Program-made: the position numbers and the translations under genes | In this document: positions 1-9,866 of the stretch, piece by piece | How positions within the stretch are numbered: the stretch's first letter is position 1 | Layout of the letters: each line of letters opens with the position of its first letter | Assembly (NCBI GenBank): GCA_041504365.1 | Contig: CP167917.1 | Coordinates: 496,001-560,000 of the forward strand | Source: Dryocola sp. LX212 | GTDB taxonomy: Bacteria > Pseudomonadota > Gammaproteobacteria > Enterobacterales > Enterobacteriaceae | Length of the DNA stretch: 64,000 nucleotides | Reading direction: 5' to 3' | The notes under the pieces: model-generated | Database searches by the model: none | Seen by the model: only the letters and a program-made list of their open reading frames with translations | Told to the model about the DNA's origin: nothing

Positions 1-1227
1 GTCGTACTTCCCGTACAGCGGCGAGTGGTTCAGCAAGCCATTACGTTCGTCGTCCGTGACCGGCCCCATGCGTGAGCAGGGCGCGATAACCATGGCGCGC
101 TCGACCATCGTCGGGCTGCCCTTTTCATCCAGGAAGGAGACCAGCGCTTCGCCTGTGCCCAGCTCCTGAATGGCTTTTTCGGTGTCGAACGCCGGGTTCG
201 CCCGCATGGTTTGGGCGGCGGTTTTAACGGCCTTCTGATCTTTTGGCGTAAAGGCGCGCAGGGCATGCTGCACGCGGTTACCCAGCTGGCCGAGCACCGT
301 ATCCGGAATATCCGACGGGTTCTGGGAAACGAAGTAAACGCCCACGCCTTTGGAACGGATCAGGCGGATGACCTGCTCGATTTTATCCAGCAGCACCTGT
401 GGAGCATCGTTAAACAGCAGGTGGGCCTCATCAAAGAAGAACACCAGCTTAGGTTTGTCCTGGTCGCCCGCTTCCGGCAGCTGTTCGTAAACCTCGGAGA
501 GCATCCACAGCAGGCTGGCGGCGTAAAGCTTCGGCATCTGGTAAAGCTTCTCCGCGGAAAGGATATTAATGATGCCCTTGCCGCTGGCATCGGTGCGCAT
601 CCAGTCTTTAATGTCCAGCATCGGCTCGCCGAAGAAGTATTCCGCCCCCTGCTGCTCAAGCTGGAGCAGCCCGCGCTGGATAGCCCCCACGGAGGCGCTG
701 CTGATGTTGCCGTACTGGTTCTGGAAGGATTTCGCGTTGTCGCCGATATACTGCGTGGCGGCGCGCAGATCTTTGAAGTCCAGCAGTAACAGGCCCTGGT
801 CGTCCGCGATGCGGAAGATGATTTGCAGCACGCCGGACTGCACGTCGTTCAGATTAAGCAGGCGGGAAAGCAACAGCGGCCCGAGGTCCGACACCGTTGC
901 ACGCACCGGGTGGCCTTTCTCACCGAAGATGTCCCACAGTACCACCGGGTTGCCGTGCGGTGACCAGCCCGAAACGCCGATTTTATTGAGCCTGGCGAGC
1001 AGTTTTTCCGACTCAGCGCCCTCTTCAGCAACGCCGGTCAGATCGCCTTTTACGTCCGCCATAAACACCGGCACGCCGATTTCAGAGAAGGATTCCGCCA
1101 GCTTCTGCAGCGTGACGGTCTTACCCGTGCCGGTTGCACCGGTGATCAGCCCATGGCGGTTGGCCATATTCGGCAGCAGGTTAAGTTCAGTTTCTGTGGT
1201 GCGGGCAATCAGCAGTGGCGCGGTCAT
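1..1227 (-). CDS. yjgR: YjgR-like DUF853 ATPase, partial (N-terminal part)
   Basis: HerA/FtsK-like P-loop ATPase of the YjgR (DUF853) family. The first 409 residues are read from the ATG whose complement is at 1225-1227; the C-terminus lies beyond the left window edge. A Walker A motif GATGTGKT is at residues 30-37, and a Walker B stretch [10 protein letters not shown] lies in the middle of the visible part. The family is thought to be a DNA-translocase-like ATPase, but its cellular role is not established. In E. coli yjgR lies near ahr and leuX, which supports a core-genome placement here. Confidence 0.88.
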   Translation of the reverse strand, partial: MTAPLLIARTTETELNLLPNMANRHGLITGATGTGKTVTLQKLAESFSEIGVPVFMADVKGDLTGVAEEGAESEKLLARLNKIGVSGWSPHGNPVVLWDIFGEKGHPVRATVSDLGPLLLSRLLNLNDVQSGVLQIIFRIADDQGLLLLDFKDLRAATQYIGDNAKSFQNQYGNISSASVGAIQRGLLQLEQQGAEYFFGEPMLDIKDWMRTDASGKGIINILSAEKLYQMPKLYAASLLWMLSEVYEQLPEAGDQDKPKLVFFFDEAHLLFNDAPQVLLDKIEQVIRLIRSKGVGVYFVSQNPSDIPDTVLGQLGNRVQHALRAFTPKDQKAVKTAAQTMRANPAFDTEKAIQELGTGEALVSFLDEKGSPTMVERAMVIAPCSRMGPVTDDERNGLLNHSPLYGKYD

Positions 1228-1361
1228 TTGTGGTTTTCCTCAGCTATTTTCCATAAGCATAGCAAGCAGATAAATTACGTCATCAGCATATTCCCATGTT
1301 TGCGGCAGCCCTCGAAGGAAGAACTATGCTTTGCATACGTTTTTCAGATTCTAAGGAACCT

Positions 1362-2996
1362 ATGTCCAGATTCTTCTATAACGACCGCAAACAGCTGGTC
1401 AACGACGCCATTGAAGGCGTTATCATCAGTTCCCGATTCCGCAATCTGACGCGGCTGGATATCGACCCGGCCATCCGCGTGGTCGTCCGCAACGACTGGG
1501 ACAAAAGCAAAGTGGCGATTATTTCCGGCGGCGGCTCCGGCCATGAACCTGCTCACGTCGGCTTTGTAGGCAAAGGGATGCTGACCGCTGCGGTATGTGG
1601 TGATCTGTTCGCCTCGCCGAGCGTGGACGCGGTGCTGAACGCGATAGTGGCGGTAACCGGCGACCGGGGCTGCCTGCTGATTGTGAAAAACTACACCGGC
1701 GACCGCCTGAACTTCGGCCTCGCGGCGGAAAAAGCGAAAAAGCACGGCCTGAAGGTCGAGATGGTGATTGTCGGCGACGACATCTCGCTGCCGGACAACA
1801 AGCAGCCGCGCGGCATCGCCGGAACGGCGCTGGTGCATAAAATTGCGGGCTACGCCGCAGAAAAGAGCAAGTCCCTCAGCGACGTTAAAGCCATTGCGCA
1901 GGAAGCCTGCGACAACATCGCCAGCATCGGCGTGGCTATGCAGACCTGCAACCTGCCGGGCAGCGACGAAGAAGAAGGGCGCATCAAAGGCGGCCACGTC
2001 GAGCTGGGGCTGGGCATCCACGGGGAGCCGGGGGCCAGCACGGTCGACACGCAGAACAGCAAAGAGATTATCGCCGCGCTGGTGAAGCCGCTGCGTAAAA
2101 AGACGGGCAAAGAGGCGAAGCTGGCGGTGCTGGTCAATAACCTCGGCGGTGTGTCATCGCTGGAGATGGCGCTGCTGACCAAAGAGCTGGCGCACTCCGC
2201 GCTGAAAGATCAGCTGGAGTACCTGATTGGCCCCGCGCCGCTGGTGAGCGCGCTGGACATGAAAGGCTTCTCTCTTTCGGCCATCGTGCTGAACGACAAA
2301 TTTATCAAAGCGTTGCAGGCGGATGTAGAGACGGCAGGCTGGCAGCCGCTGGTTAAACTCCAGACCATGCCGCTGCAGAAACACAAGGTGCTTAGCAAAA
2401 GCGGGGAGCCGAAAGCCTCTGAAAATGAAGCTGCGAAGGCGCTGGTGGCGAGCATAACCAAAACGCTTATCGACCAGGAGAGCCACCTCAACGCGCTGGA
2501 TGCGAAGGTGGGCGACGGCGACACGGGGTCGACGTTTGCGGAAGGGGCGCGCGATATCGCGCAGCTCAACGACAAGGGCAAACTGCCGCTGAACGACACG
2601 GCGGCGCTGCTGGAGCTGGTGGGTGAACGGCTGGCAACGGTGATGGGCGGCTCGAGCGGCGTGCTGATGTCCATCTTCTTCACCGCCGCCGGGCAGAAGG
2701 TGAGCGAGAAGAAACCGCTGCCGGAGTCCCTGCTGTTCGGGCTGGAGCAGATGAAGCGTTATGGCGGAGCGGACCTGGGAGACAGAACGTTAATCGATGC
2801 GCTGCAGCCGGCGCTGGAAGCGTTGCAGAGTAAAGACCTGAAGGCTGCCGCGAAGGCCGCAGCAAAAGGTGCGGACGACACCGCGAAGATGCAGAAAGCA
2901 AACGCGGGCCGCTCGTCGTACGTGAACAGCAACAGCCTGGACGGAGTGAAAGATCCTGGCGCGGTAGCCGTGGCTGAAGTTTTCAAAAACTTGTAG
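1362..2996 (+). CDS. dhaK: Dihydroxyacetone (glycerone) kinase, ATP-dependent single-chain DhaK-DhaL type
   Basis: Phosphorylates dihydroxyacetone to dihydroxyacetone phosphate with ATP, feeding glycolysis. The protein has 544 residues, the usual length of the fused Citrobacter/Klebsiella-type enzyme. The N-terminal DhaK domain shows GGGSGHEPAHVGFVG, and a His in LGLGIHGEPG fits the residue that binds substrate covalently in this family. The C-terminal DhaL domain shows DAKVGDGDTGST, whose aspartates bind Mg-ATP, and LGDRTLIDAL. The ATG at 1362 is preferred because AAGGAA lies just upstream; an earlier in-frame ATG at 1296 has no such site. It sits alone, without a dha regulon or PTS-type dhaM. 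Confidence 0.93.
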   Translation: MSRFFYNDRKQLVNDAIEGVIISSRFRNLTRLDIDPAIRVVVRNDWDKSKVAIISGGGSGHEPAHVGFVGKGMLTAAVCGDLFASPSVDAVLNAIVAVTGDRGCLLIVKNYTGDRLNFGLAAEKAKKHGLKVEMVIVGDDISLPDNKQPRGIAGTALVHKIAGYAAEKSKSLSDVKAIAQEACDNIASIGVAMQTCNLPGSDEEEGRIKGGHVELGLGIHGEPGASTVDTQNSKEIIAALVKPLRKKTGKEAKLAVLVNNLGGVSSLEMALLTKELAHSALKDQLEYLIGPAPLVSALDMKGFSLSAIVLNDKFIKALQADVETAGWQPLVKLQTMPLQKHKVLSKSGEPKASENEAAKALVASITKTLIDQESHLNALDAKVGDGDTGSTFAEGARDIAQLNDKGKLPLNDTAALLELVGERLATVMGGSSGVLMSIFFTAAGQKVSEKKPLPESLLFGLEQMKRYGGADLGDRTLIDALQPALEALQSKDLKAAAKAAAKGADDTAKMQKANAGRSSYVNSNSLDGVKDPGAVAVAEVFKNL

Positions 2997-3022
2997 GCCG
3001 GATAAGCGCAGCGCCATCCGGC
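2997..3022. repeat. REP element (palindromic intergenic unit)
   Basis: GC-rich interrupted palindrome beginning GCCGGATAAGCG and ending GCCATCCGGC directly after the glycerone kinase stop codon. This is the classic enterobacterial REP form, and supports core chromosome here. A related unit lies at 59456-59482. Confidence 0.85.
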
Positions 3023-3038
3023 GAATAGCTCAATACAA

Positions 3039-3058
3039 AAGGCCCCTTACGGGGCCTT
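3039..3058. terminator. Bidirectional intrinsic terminator between dhaK and ahr
   Basis: Perfect 8-bp stem AAGGCCCC/GGGGCCTT with a TTAC loop, placed between two convergent genes. It has an A run on the left and T/A-rich sequence on the right, so it can serve both strands. Confidence 0.8.
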
Positions 3059-3064
3059 ATCACA

Positions 3065-4084
3065 TCAAAAATCCGCTTTTAACACCACGCGGTAACGCGC
3101 CTTGCCGTCACGCACGTGCTGAATCGCCTCTTTGATTTTCGACATCGGGAACAGCTCGATCTGCGGCTGCACCTTCGCGCGGCCCGCCAGCTTCATCAGC
3201 GAACGCAGCTCGTGCGGGGAGCCGGTTGCCGAGCCGGAGATGCTGCGGTCGCCGGAGATCAGCGTAAAGGCAGGCACCTGGAACGGCTTCATCACCGCGC
3301 CGACGCTGTGGAAGTTGCCGCCGTAGGCCAGCGCCTGGAAGTACGGCATCCAGTCTAAATCGACGTTAACGGTGTTGATGATCAGGTCGAACTGGCCCGC
3401 CAGCGCGTTTAACGCTTCCGGATCGCGGCTGTTCACCACTTTATCCGCGCCCATCTTCAGCACTTCTTCTTTTTTGGAAGGATTAGAGCTGAACGCCGTC
3501 ACCTCGCAGCCCATGGCGTGCAGCAGCTTGATGGCGATGTGCCCCAGCCCGCCGATACCAATCACGCCCACGCGGCTGGTGGCGGTAACGTGGTGCATCA
3601 GCAGCGGTTTGAACACGGTAATGCCGCCGCACAGCAGCGGACCGGCGGATTCGATATCAATGGATTCCGGCAGCGGAATGGCCCACTGCCAGTTGGCGCG
3701 GATTTTATCGGCGAAGCCACCGCGGTTCATGATTGTCGGCACGCTGCCTTCCTGGCAGTTAACCTGGTTACCGCTGATACAGGCATCGCAGTGCCCGCAG
3801 CTGCGCGCCGTCCAGCCAATACCCACGCGCTGCCCGACCTTCAGCCCCTTATCCTGTGCGGCGCTGCCCAGCGCATGCACGCGGCCAATCACCTCGTGGC
3901 CCGGCACCAGCGGATACTGGGAGAAGCCCCATTCGTTATCGATCATCGACAGATCGGAGTGGCAGACACCGCAGTACTCCACCTTGACTTCAACGTCCTC
4001 TGGCAGCAGTTCGCCTGCGTCGAACTCATGAAGTTCCAGTTCGGCACCGGCCTGCGCTGCCGCGTAACTTTTAATAATGGACAT
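3065..4084 (-). CDS. ahr: NADPH-dependent aldehyde reductase/alcohol dehydrogenase Ahr (YjgB)
   Basis: Zinc-dependent medium-chain dehydrogenase of 339 residues that reduces a broad range of aldehydes. Catalytic zinc ligands are seen in the N-terminal region ([15 protein letters not shown]), structural zinc cysteines in [15 protein letters not shown], and a Rossmann glycine motif [12 protein letters not shown]. Family and order match E. coli ahr, which also lies next to leuX. It is read towards the kinase gene and ends just left of the shared terminator. Confidence 0.93.
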   Translation of the reverse strand: MSIIKSYAAAQAGAELELHEFDAGELLPEDVEVKVEYCGVCHSDLSMIDNEWGFSQYPLVPGHEVIGRVHALGSAAQDKGLKVGQRVGIGWTARSCGHCDACISGNQVNCQEGSVPTIMNRGGFADKIRANWQWAIPLPESIDIESAGPLLCGGITVFKPLLMHHVTATSRVGVIGIGGLGHIAIKLLHAMGCEVTAFSSNPSKKEEVLKMGADKVVNSRDPEALNALAGQFDLIINTVNVDLDWMPYFQALAYGGNFHSVGAVMKPFQVPAFTLISGDRSISGSATGSPHELRSLMKLAGRAKVQPQIELFPMSKIKEAIQHVRDGKARYRVVLKADF

Positions 4085-4404
4085 GTGGTTTCCTTAAGCG
4101 AAGGTTCAGTCTGGAAGTGTAGAACATCGGGAGCGCCGAGGGCGATCACGTAACGTGCTGTCTGGAGGATTCGGAATTTGTTGGGTGTCGAGGGGGATAA
4201 CAACACGACGCCTTTGTAGGGGGAAAAGCGAATGTGCCTTCCACCGGGATCAGGTGGGGCCAGGCTTCTGCGATCCTGCAAGACCGGGCAACGATATGAA
4301 GATACGCTGTTTTTTTCAGCGTTCAGCAAGGGAAGAACAGAGCGGCGCTTGCAAGGCAGCAAACGACAGGTATAATCCACAGCGTTATCCGCATACCTCT
4401 TCGT
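4085..4404. other. Intergenic region ahr-leuX
   Basis: About 320 bp with no convincing gene. It holds the ahr leader (right to left) and the leuX promoter near 4349-4376. Short reading frames here lack ribosome binding sites. Confidence 0.6.
4349..4376 (+). promoter_or_regulatory. sigma-70 promoter of leuX
   Basis: A -35 like TTGCAA (4349-4354) and a consensus -10 TATAAT (4371-4376) are separated by 16 bp. They end 28 bp before the tRNA, a typical strong stable-RNA promoter layout. Confidence 0.75.
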
Positions 4405-4489
4405 GCCGAAGTGGCGAAATCGGTAGACGCAGTTGATTCAAAATCAACCGCCGCAAGGCGTGCCGGTTCGATTCCGGCCTTCGGCACCA
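4405..4489 (+). tRNA. leuX: tRNA-Leu (anticodon CAA)
   Basis: 85-nt class II tRNA. The acceptor stem GCCGAAG pairs with CTTCGGC, the anticodon loop TTGATTCAAAATCAA carries CAA, there is a long variable arm, T-loop GGTTCGATTCC, and an encoded 3' CCA. It matches E. coli leuX in layout and flanks (ahr upstream, integrase downstream). The 3' end is duplicated at 30240-30256, marking this tRNA as the integration target of the island. Confidence 0.97.
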
Positions 4490-4541
4490 ACAGTATGTAA
4501 ATAGACCTCAACTGAGGTCTTTTTTTATGTCTAAAATCCAG
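4473..4541 (+). repeat. Left attachment-site direct repeat (attL)
   Basis: Sixty-nine bases, from TCCGGCCTTCGGCACC in leuX through the tRNA terminator to AAAATCCAG, recur at 30240-30307 with one base deleted and two substitutions near the CCA end. Direct repeats that include a tRNA 3' end and flank an adjacent integrase gene are the signature of site-specific integration. The exact crossover point within the repeat is not visible. Confidence 0.9.
4503..4526 (+). terminator. leuX intrinsic terminator
   Basis: Stem AGACCTCA/TGAGGTCT with a two-base loop and a run of T, 14 nt after the tRNA. It lies inside the attachment repeat and is therefore copied at 30269-30292. Confidence 0.88.
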
Positions 4542-4613
4542 CATTTATCTACCTTTCTCGCTATATTAACTCTCTCAAGGTCAACCGGCTTCAACGTACA
4601 TCTACCAACACAT

Positions 4614-4660
4614 GTTGGTACAGATGATGGTATTTCCGGTTCGATAATGCTTGTACCAAC
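4614..4660 (+). promoter_or_regulatory. Paired 9-bp inverted repeat upstream of the integrase
   Basis: GTTGGTACA (4614-4622) and TGTACCAAC (4652-4660) are perfect inverted copies separated by 29 bp and end 15 bp before the integrase start. A further TACCAAC copy at 4603-4609 pairs with the left arm. The second element has the same arrangement with a matched change in both arms (30380-30427). They may be integrase arm sites or operators; which one cannot be told from sequence. Confidence 0.55.
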
Positions 4661-4675
4661 AGGGAGGGGATAAGC

Positions 4676-5929
4676 ATGGCTCTAACAGATATCAAAGTCA
4701 GAACAGCGAAGCCAACGGATAAGCAATATAAGCTGACCGATGGCAACGGTATGCATCTTCTCGTCCACCCCAATGGTTCAAGATACTGGCGTCTGCAGTA
4801 CCGCTTTGGCGGGAAGCAAAAGATGCTGGCTTTAGGCGTATATCCTGATGTGTCTCTTGCAGATGCCAGATCGCGTCGTGATGATGCTCGGAAGCTTTTG
4901 GCAAACGGCATCGACCCGGGAGACAAAAAGAAAAGTGATAAGGTTGAACAAGAAGAAGCGCGCACTTTTGAGGAGCTTGCTGTTGAGTGGCATGCCACAA
5001 ATAAAAAGTGGTCGGAAGAACATAGCCGACGAGTGCTCAAAAGCCTGGAGGACAACCTCTTTCCTGCCATTGGTAAACGCAACATTGCCGAGCTAAAAAC
5101 GCGGGATTTGTTAGCTCCTATAAAAGCCGTAGAACTTTCTGGACGACTTGAAGTGGCTTCCCGTCTGCAACAGCGAACCACGGCAATAATGCGTTATGCC
5201 GTACAGAGCGGTTTGCTCGACTACAATCCCGCGCAGGAGATGGTCGGTGCCGTTGCTTCAGGTAACCGGCAACATCGACCAGCTCTTGAATTGAAACGGA
5301 CACCCGAACTGCTTCAGCGCATAGGCAGCTATACCGGTAGGCCGCTGACTCGCCTTGCCGTTGAGCTAACCCTCCTTGTCTTCATTCGTTCCAGTGAATT
5401 GCGTTTTGCTCGTTGGTCCGAGATCGATTTTGAAACATCAATGTGGACGATTCCAGCCGAGCGGGAAGTTATCGAAGGAGTAAAGCACTCACAGCGAGGT
5501 TCGAAAATGCGGACACCTCATCTGGTTCCACTTTCCCGTCAAGCTCTGGCGATTCTCGAGCAGATAAAGACGTTCAGTGGGGATCATGAACTGATCTTTA
5601 TTGGCGATCATAACCCTCGCAAACCGATGAGTGAAAACACGGTGAACAAATCTTTGCGAGTGATGGGATATGACACACAGGTTGAAGTCTGCGGTCACGG
5701 TTTCAGGACAATGGCGTGTAGTTCGTTGATTGAGTCAGGGTTGTGGTCGAGAGATGCAGTGGAACGGCAGATGAGCCATATGGAGCGTAACTCTGTGCGA
5801 GCGGCTTACATTCACAAAGCCGAGCATCTTGATGAGCGCAAACTGATGCTGCAATGGTGGGCTGATTTTCTGGATGCGAATAGGGATAAGGCGGTGAGTC
5901 CGTTTGACTTTGCCAAGTTTGGGCGGTGA
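4676..5929 (+). CDS. P4-family tyrosine recombinase (island integrase)
   Basis: Integrase of 417 residues that inserts and excises the element at leuX. The N-terminal arm-binding domain (MALTDIKVRTAKPTDK, DUF4102 type) is followed by a SAM-like core-binding region and the catalytic domain with R238 (RSSEL), H341-x-x-R344, H368 and nucleophile Y378. All catalytic residues are present, so it looks active. GGGAGGGG lies 6-9 bases before the ATG. It reads away from leuX, as in most tRNA-borne islands; E. coli leuX carries intB in the same position. Confidence 0.95.
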   Translation: MALTDIKVRTAKPTDKQYKLTDGNGMHLLVHPNGSRYWRLQYRFGGKQKMLALGVYPDVSLADARSRRDDARKLLANGIDPGDKKKSDKVEQEEARTFEELAVEWHATNKKWSEEHSRRVLKSLEDNLFPAIGKRNIAELKTRDLLAPIKAVELSGRLEVASRLQQRTTAIMRYAVQSGLLDYNPAQEMVGAVASGNRQHRPALELKRTPELLQRIGSYTGRPLTRLAVELTLLVFIRSSELRFARWSEIDFETSMWTIPAEREVIEGVKHSQRGSKMRTPHLVPLSRQALAILEQIKTFSGDHELIFIGDHNPRKPMSENTVNKSLRVMGYDTQVEVCGHGFRTMACSSLIESGLWSRDAVERQMSHMERNSVRAAYIHKAEHLDERKLMLQWWADFLDANRDKAVSPFDFAKFGR

Positions 5930-6262
5930 TTAGCCGCGGTTTCTCCCACAACATGCGGAGTGGGGACTTTGCATAAGTTAAAGCGGTCTATCCAAAGGAG
6001 ACCAACAGTGCCAGCAGTGATGCTGGTGCTGCTAGTTAATGACGCTGCTTATTTTTTGTCTATTTTGCAATATGCGTTATGTCTCTCAAGAGTAACCCTG
6101 TGTTAAATATCGATAGGGCCAGTCTGCCACAATGAAGAACCGAAAAAGATATTGATTTAAGGAGGGTGTTTACTTATCTGTTCTGAACGGTTTCGCGATA
6201 CAATGCTACCAAGTATGTAACTAATTCTAAGCAAAGGTGCTTTATAATCGAGGGGCGATTGA
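5930..6262. other. Gene-free stretch between integrase and hsdR
   Basis: About 330 bp with no supported gene and several stop codons in every frame. It must contain the hsdR promoter. A GA-rich GAGGGGCG just before 6263 serves as the hsdR ribosome binding site. Confidence 0.5.
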
Positions 6263-9200
6263 ATGGATGCATTAAGTGCTACTACATCGACAAATTTCAG
6301 TTTTCTCGCTGAACATGACCCGCTGTTTCTACAAATCGCCACTGCTGCAGAAAATGCCTTCTCAGGCGATCCCAACACCACCTTGATTAAGTTGCGCCAA
6401 CTAGGTGAAGCCTTAGCACAACATATTGCTGCGCTGGTCGGGCTCACGTTTGATGAACCGCCCACTCAGGCTGATTTACTCTACCGCCTCAATCGCGAGC
6501 TAAAATTTGAACCAACGGTACGCGAGCTATTTCATCTATTGCGGATAGAGGGCAACAAGGCCACTCACCAGTTCAAAACCAAGCACAAAGAGGCGCTGGA
6601 TGGCTTAAAAGTGGCGCGAGCGCTAGCTATCTGGTTCCACCAATCTTTCGGCAAGCAGGGAGCGGCCTTTAAACCCGGCGCTTTTATTGCTCCCCCAGAC
6701 CCGAGCAATCAGCTCAGGCAACTCCAAACGGAAATCGATCGCCTCAAAAGTGAGCTCACTACCGCCAACATACAGCTAGATTCCAGCCAACAGCTGCAAA
6801 ATTTGCTGGTGCAGGAAAAGAGTGAATATGAAACGCTGGCGCTAGCCATGGATGATGAAACTAAGGTGTTAGCATCGCAGGCGAAAGAGCAGGAAATTGC
6901 ACTCGAACAGCTTCGACAGCAATACGAAGAAAAATTAAAAATCCTGCAAGCGCAGCTGACCGAAAAAGATGAAAAGCAGGCCCGAACACAACGGCAAGAG
7001 TTTGCCCAGAAGAGCCGCCGTGCTAGCCAACATATCGCGTTAAATGAAGAACTCACCCGTATACTGATTGACCAAAACTTAAATGATGCGGGCTGGCTTG
7101 CTGACAGTCAGGAACTGACCTGGGCTAACGGAACTCGCCCTGAAAAGGGGATAAACAAAGCCATTGCCGAATGGCCTACGGAGCATCAGGGTAAAAAAGG
7201 TCGCGCTGATTACGTTCTGTTTTGCGGCTTAACTCCGCTGGCCACGGTCGAAGCCAAAAAAGAAAACACCGATGTTGCGGGAAAAATTCCGCAGGCAGAA
7301 CGCTATAGCAAAGGCTTCAAAATCACTTCCCCCATGATCGGCGCATGGGAGCGTGAAGGCCGAACCATTGCATGGGCGGATGAAACTGACGGGCATTACA
7401 TTATCCCGTTTGTATACTCCTGCAACGGTCGCCCCTACGTGCCACAGTTGGCCGAGTCATCAGGAACTTGGTTCAGGGACGTGCGCGAACCGTCCAACAT
7501 CCGCCGTGCGCTGCAAAAGTTTCATACCCCGCAAGGCTTGCTGGATAAACTCGAACGCAGCAAAGACAGCGCCGAACAGAAGCTAAAGCAAGAAGGCTTC
7601 GCTTACCTCCGGTTACGCGATTATCAGCAAAAGGCCATTCTCGCCGTTGAAAGCACATTGGCGCAAAACATCCGCAATGCCCTGCTGGCGATGGCAACCG
7701 GCACCGGGAAAACACGCACCATTGTTGGCCTGATGTACCGTTTTCTGAAAACTGAACGCTTCAAGCGCATCCTGTTTCTGGTTGACCGCACGGCTTTGGG
7801 CGACCAAGCCACGGACACCTTCAAAGAAGCGCCGCTGGAGCAAAACCAGACGCTGTCTCAGATTTACAATATCGCTGAGCTCGGCGATATGGCTACACAG
7901 GCAGAAACCCGAGTACAGGTCGCGACGGTACAGGCCATGGTTAGCCGCATTTTTTCCTCGGACACACCACCGCCGGTGGATGAATTTGACTGCATCATCG
8001 TTGATGAAGCCCACCGAGGCTACACCTTAGATCAGGAAATGACGGAAGGGGAGCTCTCGACCCGCGACGCCAGCCAATACCTCTCCAGCTACCGTCGAGT
8101 GCTCGATTATTTCGACGCGGTAAAAATCGGCCTTACCGCCACACCGGCGAAACACACCAGCGATATCTTCGGCAAACCGATTTACATCTACTCCTACCGT
8201 GAAGCCGTGGCGGATGATTGGCTCATCGATCATGAACCCCCGATCCGTTATGAAACGCTGCTGACGCAAAATGGCATCCACTTTGACAAAGGGAGCCAGG
8301 TGCATGCCATTAATATCCACACCGGAGAGGTTGAGATTGACCAGCTAGAAGACGAGGTGGATTTCAACGTCGATGCATTTAACCGTGGCGTCATCAGTGA
8401 AAACTTTAACCGGGTTATTTGCCAACAGCTCGTGAAAGAGCTCGACCCCTTTGGCGAAGAGAAAACACTGGTTTTCTGCGTCACGGACAAACATGCCGAC
8501 ATGGTCAAACGCCTGCTGGATGAAGCGTTCTCTGCCGAATATGAAAACTATAATCAAGCGGCCGTCGAGAAAATCACCGGTGAAAGTGACAAAGTCAAAC
8601 AGCTGATCAAACAGTATAAAAATGAGCGCTACCCGAATATTGCCGTCACCGTTGATTTGCTCAGCACCGGCATTGACGTGCCGAAGATTTGTAATCTGGT
8701 TTTCATGCGTAGGGTGAAGTCACGTATTTTATTTGAACAAATGATCGGTCGCGCAACGCGCCGCTGTGATGATATTGGCAAAACGGTCTTCCGTATTTAC
8801 GATCCGGTGGATATTTATGAGGCCCTCAGCGACGTCAACACCATGAAACCGCTGGTCAAAGACCCCAATATCACGCTTGAACAATTGGTCAGCGAGCTAA
8901 CAGATACTAAACAGCTTGAAAAAGCGCTTAATAGTCCCGGCGAACAGGCCGGGGAAACTCAAGCTGATGTGGTACTCAGCCAGTTAAGCCAAAAGGTGAT
9001 GCGTATTTTGCGTAAAGCGGAAAAACGCGCAGAAAGTCGTCCGGCGGTGAAACAAAAGTTGGCTGACCTTCACCAGATTTGGGGTGTAGAACCTAAACAA
9101 CTGCATCAACACCTGCATCATTTAGGGCCGCGTCAGGCGGCTGCCTTCATCCAACAACAGCAAGGGTTAATCAGTCAGCTCAACGAGATAGCTACATTAC

Positions 9201-9787
9201 TCGGCAGTGAATACCGGCCGATTATTTCTGAGCATCATGACCAACTAGAGGAACGTAACCAGAGCTACGGTAGCCATCAACGGCCAGAAGATTACTTGGA
9301 AAGCTTTGCGGATTTTATTCAGCAGCAGCTTAACCAATCCACTGCGCTGGCCGTGGTTGTCAACAAACCCCGCGACCTCACTCGTGAACAGCTTAAAGAG
9401 ATCCGCTTATTATTAGACGGTGCGGGCTATTCCGAAGCTAAACTACAAACCGCCGTGCGTAATCAAACCAATCAGGATATCGCCGCCAGTATTGTCGGCC
9501 ATATTCGCCGTGCTGCACTAGGGGAACCGCTTATGCCTTTTGCGCAGCGCGTATCACAGGCAATGATCAACATTTATAACAGCCACGCATGGACAACCCA
9601 GCAACGAAAATGGCTGGATCGTCTGGCAAAACAGCTGGTTCATGAAGTGATCATTGACCACCAATTTATTAACAGTCGTTTTGCTGATGACGGCGGCGTA
9701 AAACAGCTTAATAAGATATTGGTAGACCAACTGGACAGCGTGCTGGATGAACTTAACGGTGCGATCTGGCCACAACAAAGCGCCTGA
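6263..9787 (+). CDS. hsdR: Type I restriction enzyme, R (endonuclease/translocase) subunit
   Basis: ATP-driven DNA translocase and endonuclease of a type I restriction-modification complex, 1174 residues. An N-terminal DUF4145-like domain (about 1-130) is followed by a long Gln/Glu-rich coiled coil (about 145-250), the HSDR_N nuclease core with D316 and E330-A-K332, and a superfamily 2 helicase with GTGKT (480-484), DEAH (581-584), GLTATP and a QMIGRATRR motif VI. The C-terminal part should dock to HsdM/HsdS. All key residues are present. First gene of the hsdRMS-ATPase-HNH run, but a hairpin with a T run separates it from hsdM. Confidence 0.95.
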   Translation: MDALSATTSTNFSFLAEHDPLFLQIATAAENAFSGDPNTTLIKLRQLGEALAQHIAALVGLTFDEPPTQADLLYRLNRELKFEPTVRELFHLLRIEGNKATHQFKTKHKEALDGLKVARALAIWFHQSFGKQGAAFKPGAFIAPPDPSNQLRQLQTEIDRLKSELTTANIQLDSSQQLQNLLVQEKSEYETLALAMDDETKVLASQAKEQEIALEQLRQQYEEKLKILQAQLTEKDEKQARTQRQEFAQKSRRASQHIALNEELTRILIDQNLNDAGWLADSQELTWANGTRPEKGINKAIAEWPTEHQGKKGRADYVLFCGLTPLATVEAKKENTDVAGKIPQAERYSKGFKITSPMIGAWEREGRTIAWADETDGHYIIPFVYSCNGRPYVPQLAESSGTWFRDVREPSNIRRALQKFHTPQGLLDKLERSKDSAEQKLKQEGFAYLRLRDYQQKAILAVESTLAQNIRNALLAMATGTGKTRTIVGLMYRFLKTERFKRILFLVDRTALGDQATDTFKEAPLEQNQTLSQIYNIAELGDMATQAETRVQVATVQAMVSRIFSSDTPPPVDEFDCIIVDEAHRGYTLDQEMTEGELSTRDASQYLSSYRRVLDYFDAVKIGLTATPAKHTSDIFGKPIYIYSYREAVADDWLIDHEPPIRYETLLTQNGIHFDKGSQVHAINIHTGEVEIDQLEDEVDFNVDAFNRGVISENFNRVICQQLVKELDPFGEEKTLVFCVTDKHADMVKRLLDEAFSAEYENYNQAAVEKITGESDKVKQLIKQYKNERYPNIAVTVDLLSTGIDVPKICNLVFMRRVKSRILFEQMIGRATRRCDDIGKTVFRIYDPVDIYEALSDVNTMKPLVKDPNITLEQLVSELTDTKQLEKALNSPGEQAGETQADVVLSQLSQKVMRILRKAEKRAESRPAVKQKLADLHQIWGVEPKQLHQHLHHLGPRQAAAFIQQQQGLISQLNEIATLLGSEYRPIISEHHDQLEERNQSYGSHQRPEDYLESFADFIQQQLNQSTALAVVVNKPRDLTREQLKEIRLLLDGAGYSEAKLQTAVRNQTNQDIAASIVGHIRRAALGEPLMPFAQRVSQAMINIYNSHAWTTQQRKWLDRLAKQLVHEVIIDHQFINSRFADDGGVKQLNKILVDQLDSVLDELNGAIWPQQSA

Positions 9788-9804
9788 TTCTGGTAAAATT
9801 CGCT

Positions 9805-9822
9805 GGCGAAACTCGCCTTTTT
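9805..9822 (+). terminator. Short intrinsic terminator or attenuator between hsdR and hsdM
   Basis: GGCGA/TCGCC stem with a three-base loop followed directly by five T, inside the 79-bp hsdR-hsdM gap. The stem is short, so partial read-through is likely. It could lower hsdR-to-hsdM read-through, so that hsdM depends on its own promoter. Confidence 0.55.
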
Positions 9823-9866
9823 AATCGCGCTTGCGGCATATTTTGTGAGCGAATGCAGGAAAAATA

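Noticed and set aside
5930-6262. Small RNA or controller gene before hsdR
   Set aside because: No HTH-type short frame with a ribosome site and no promoter-terminator pair could be supported.
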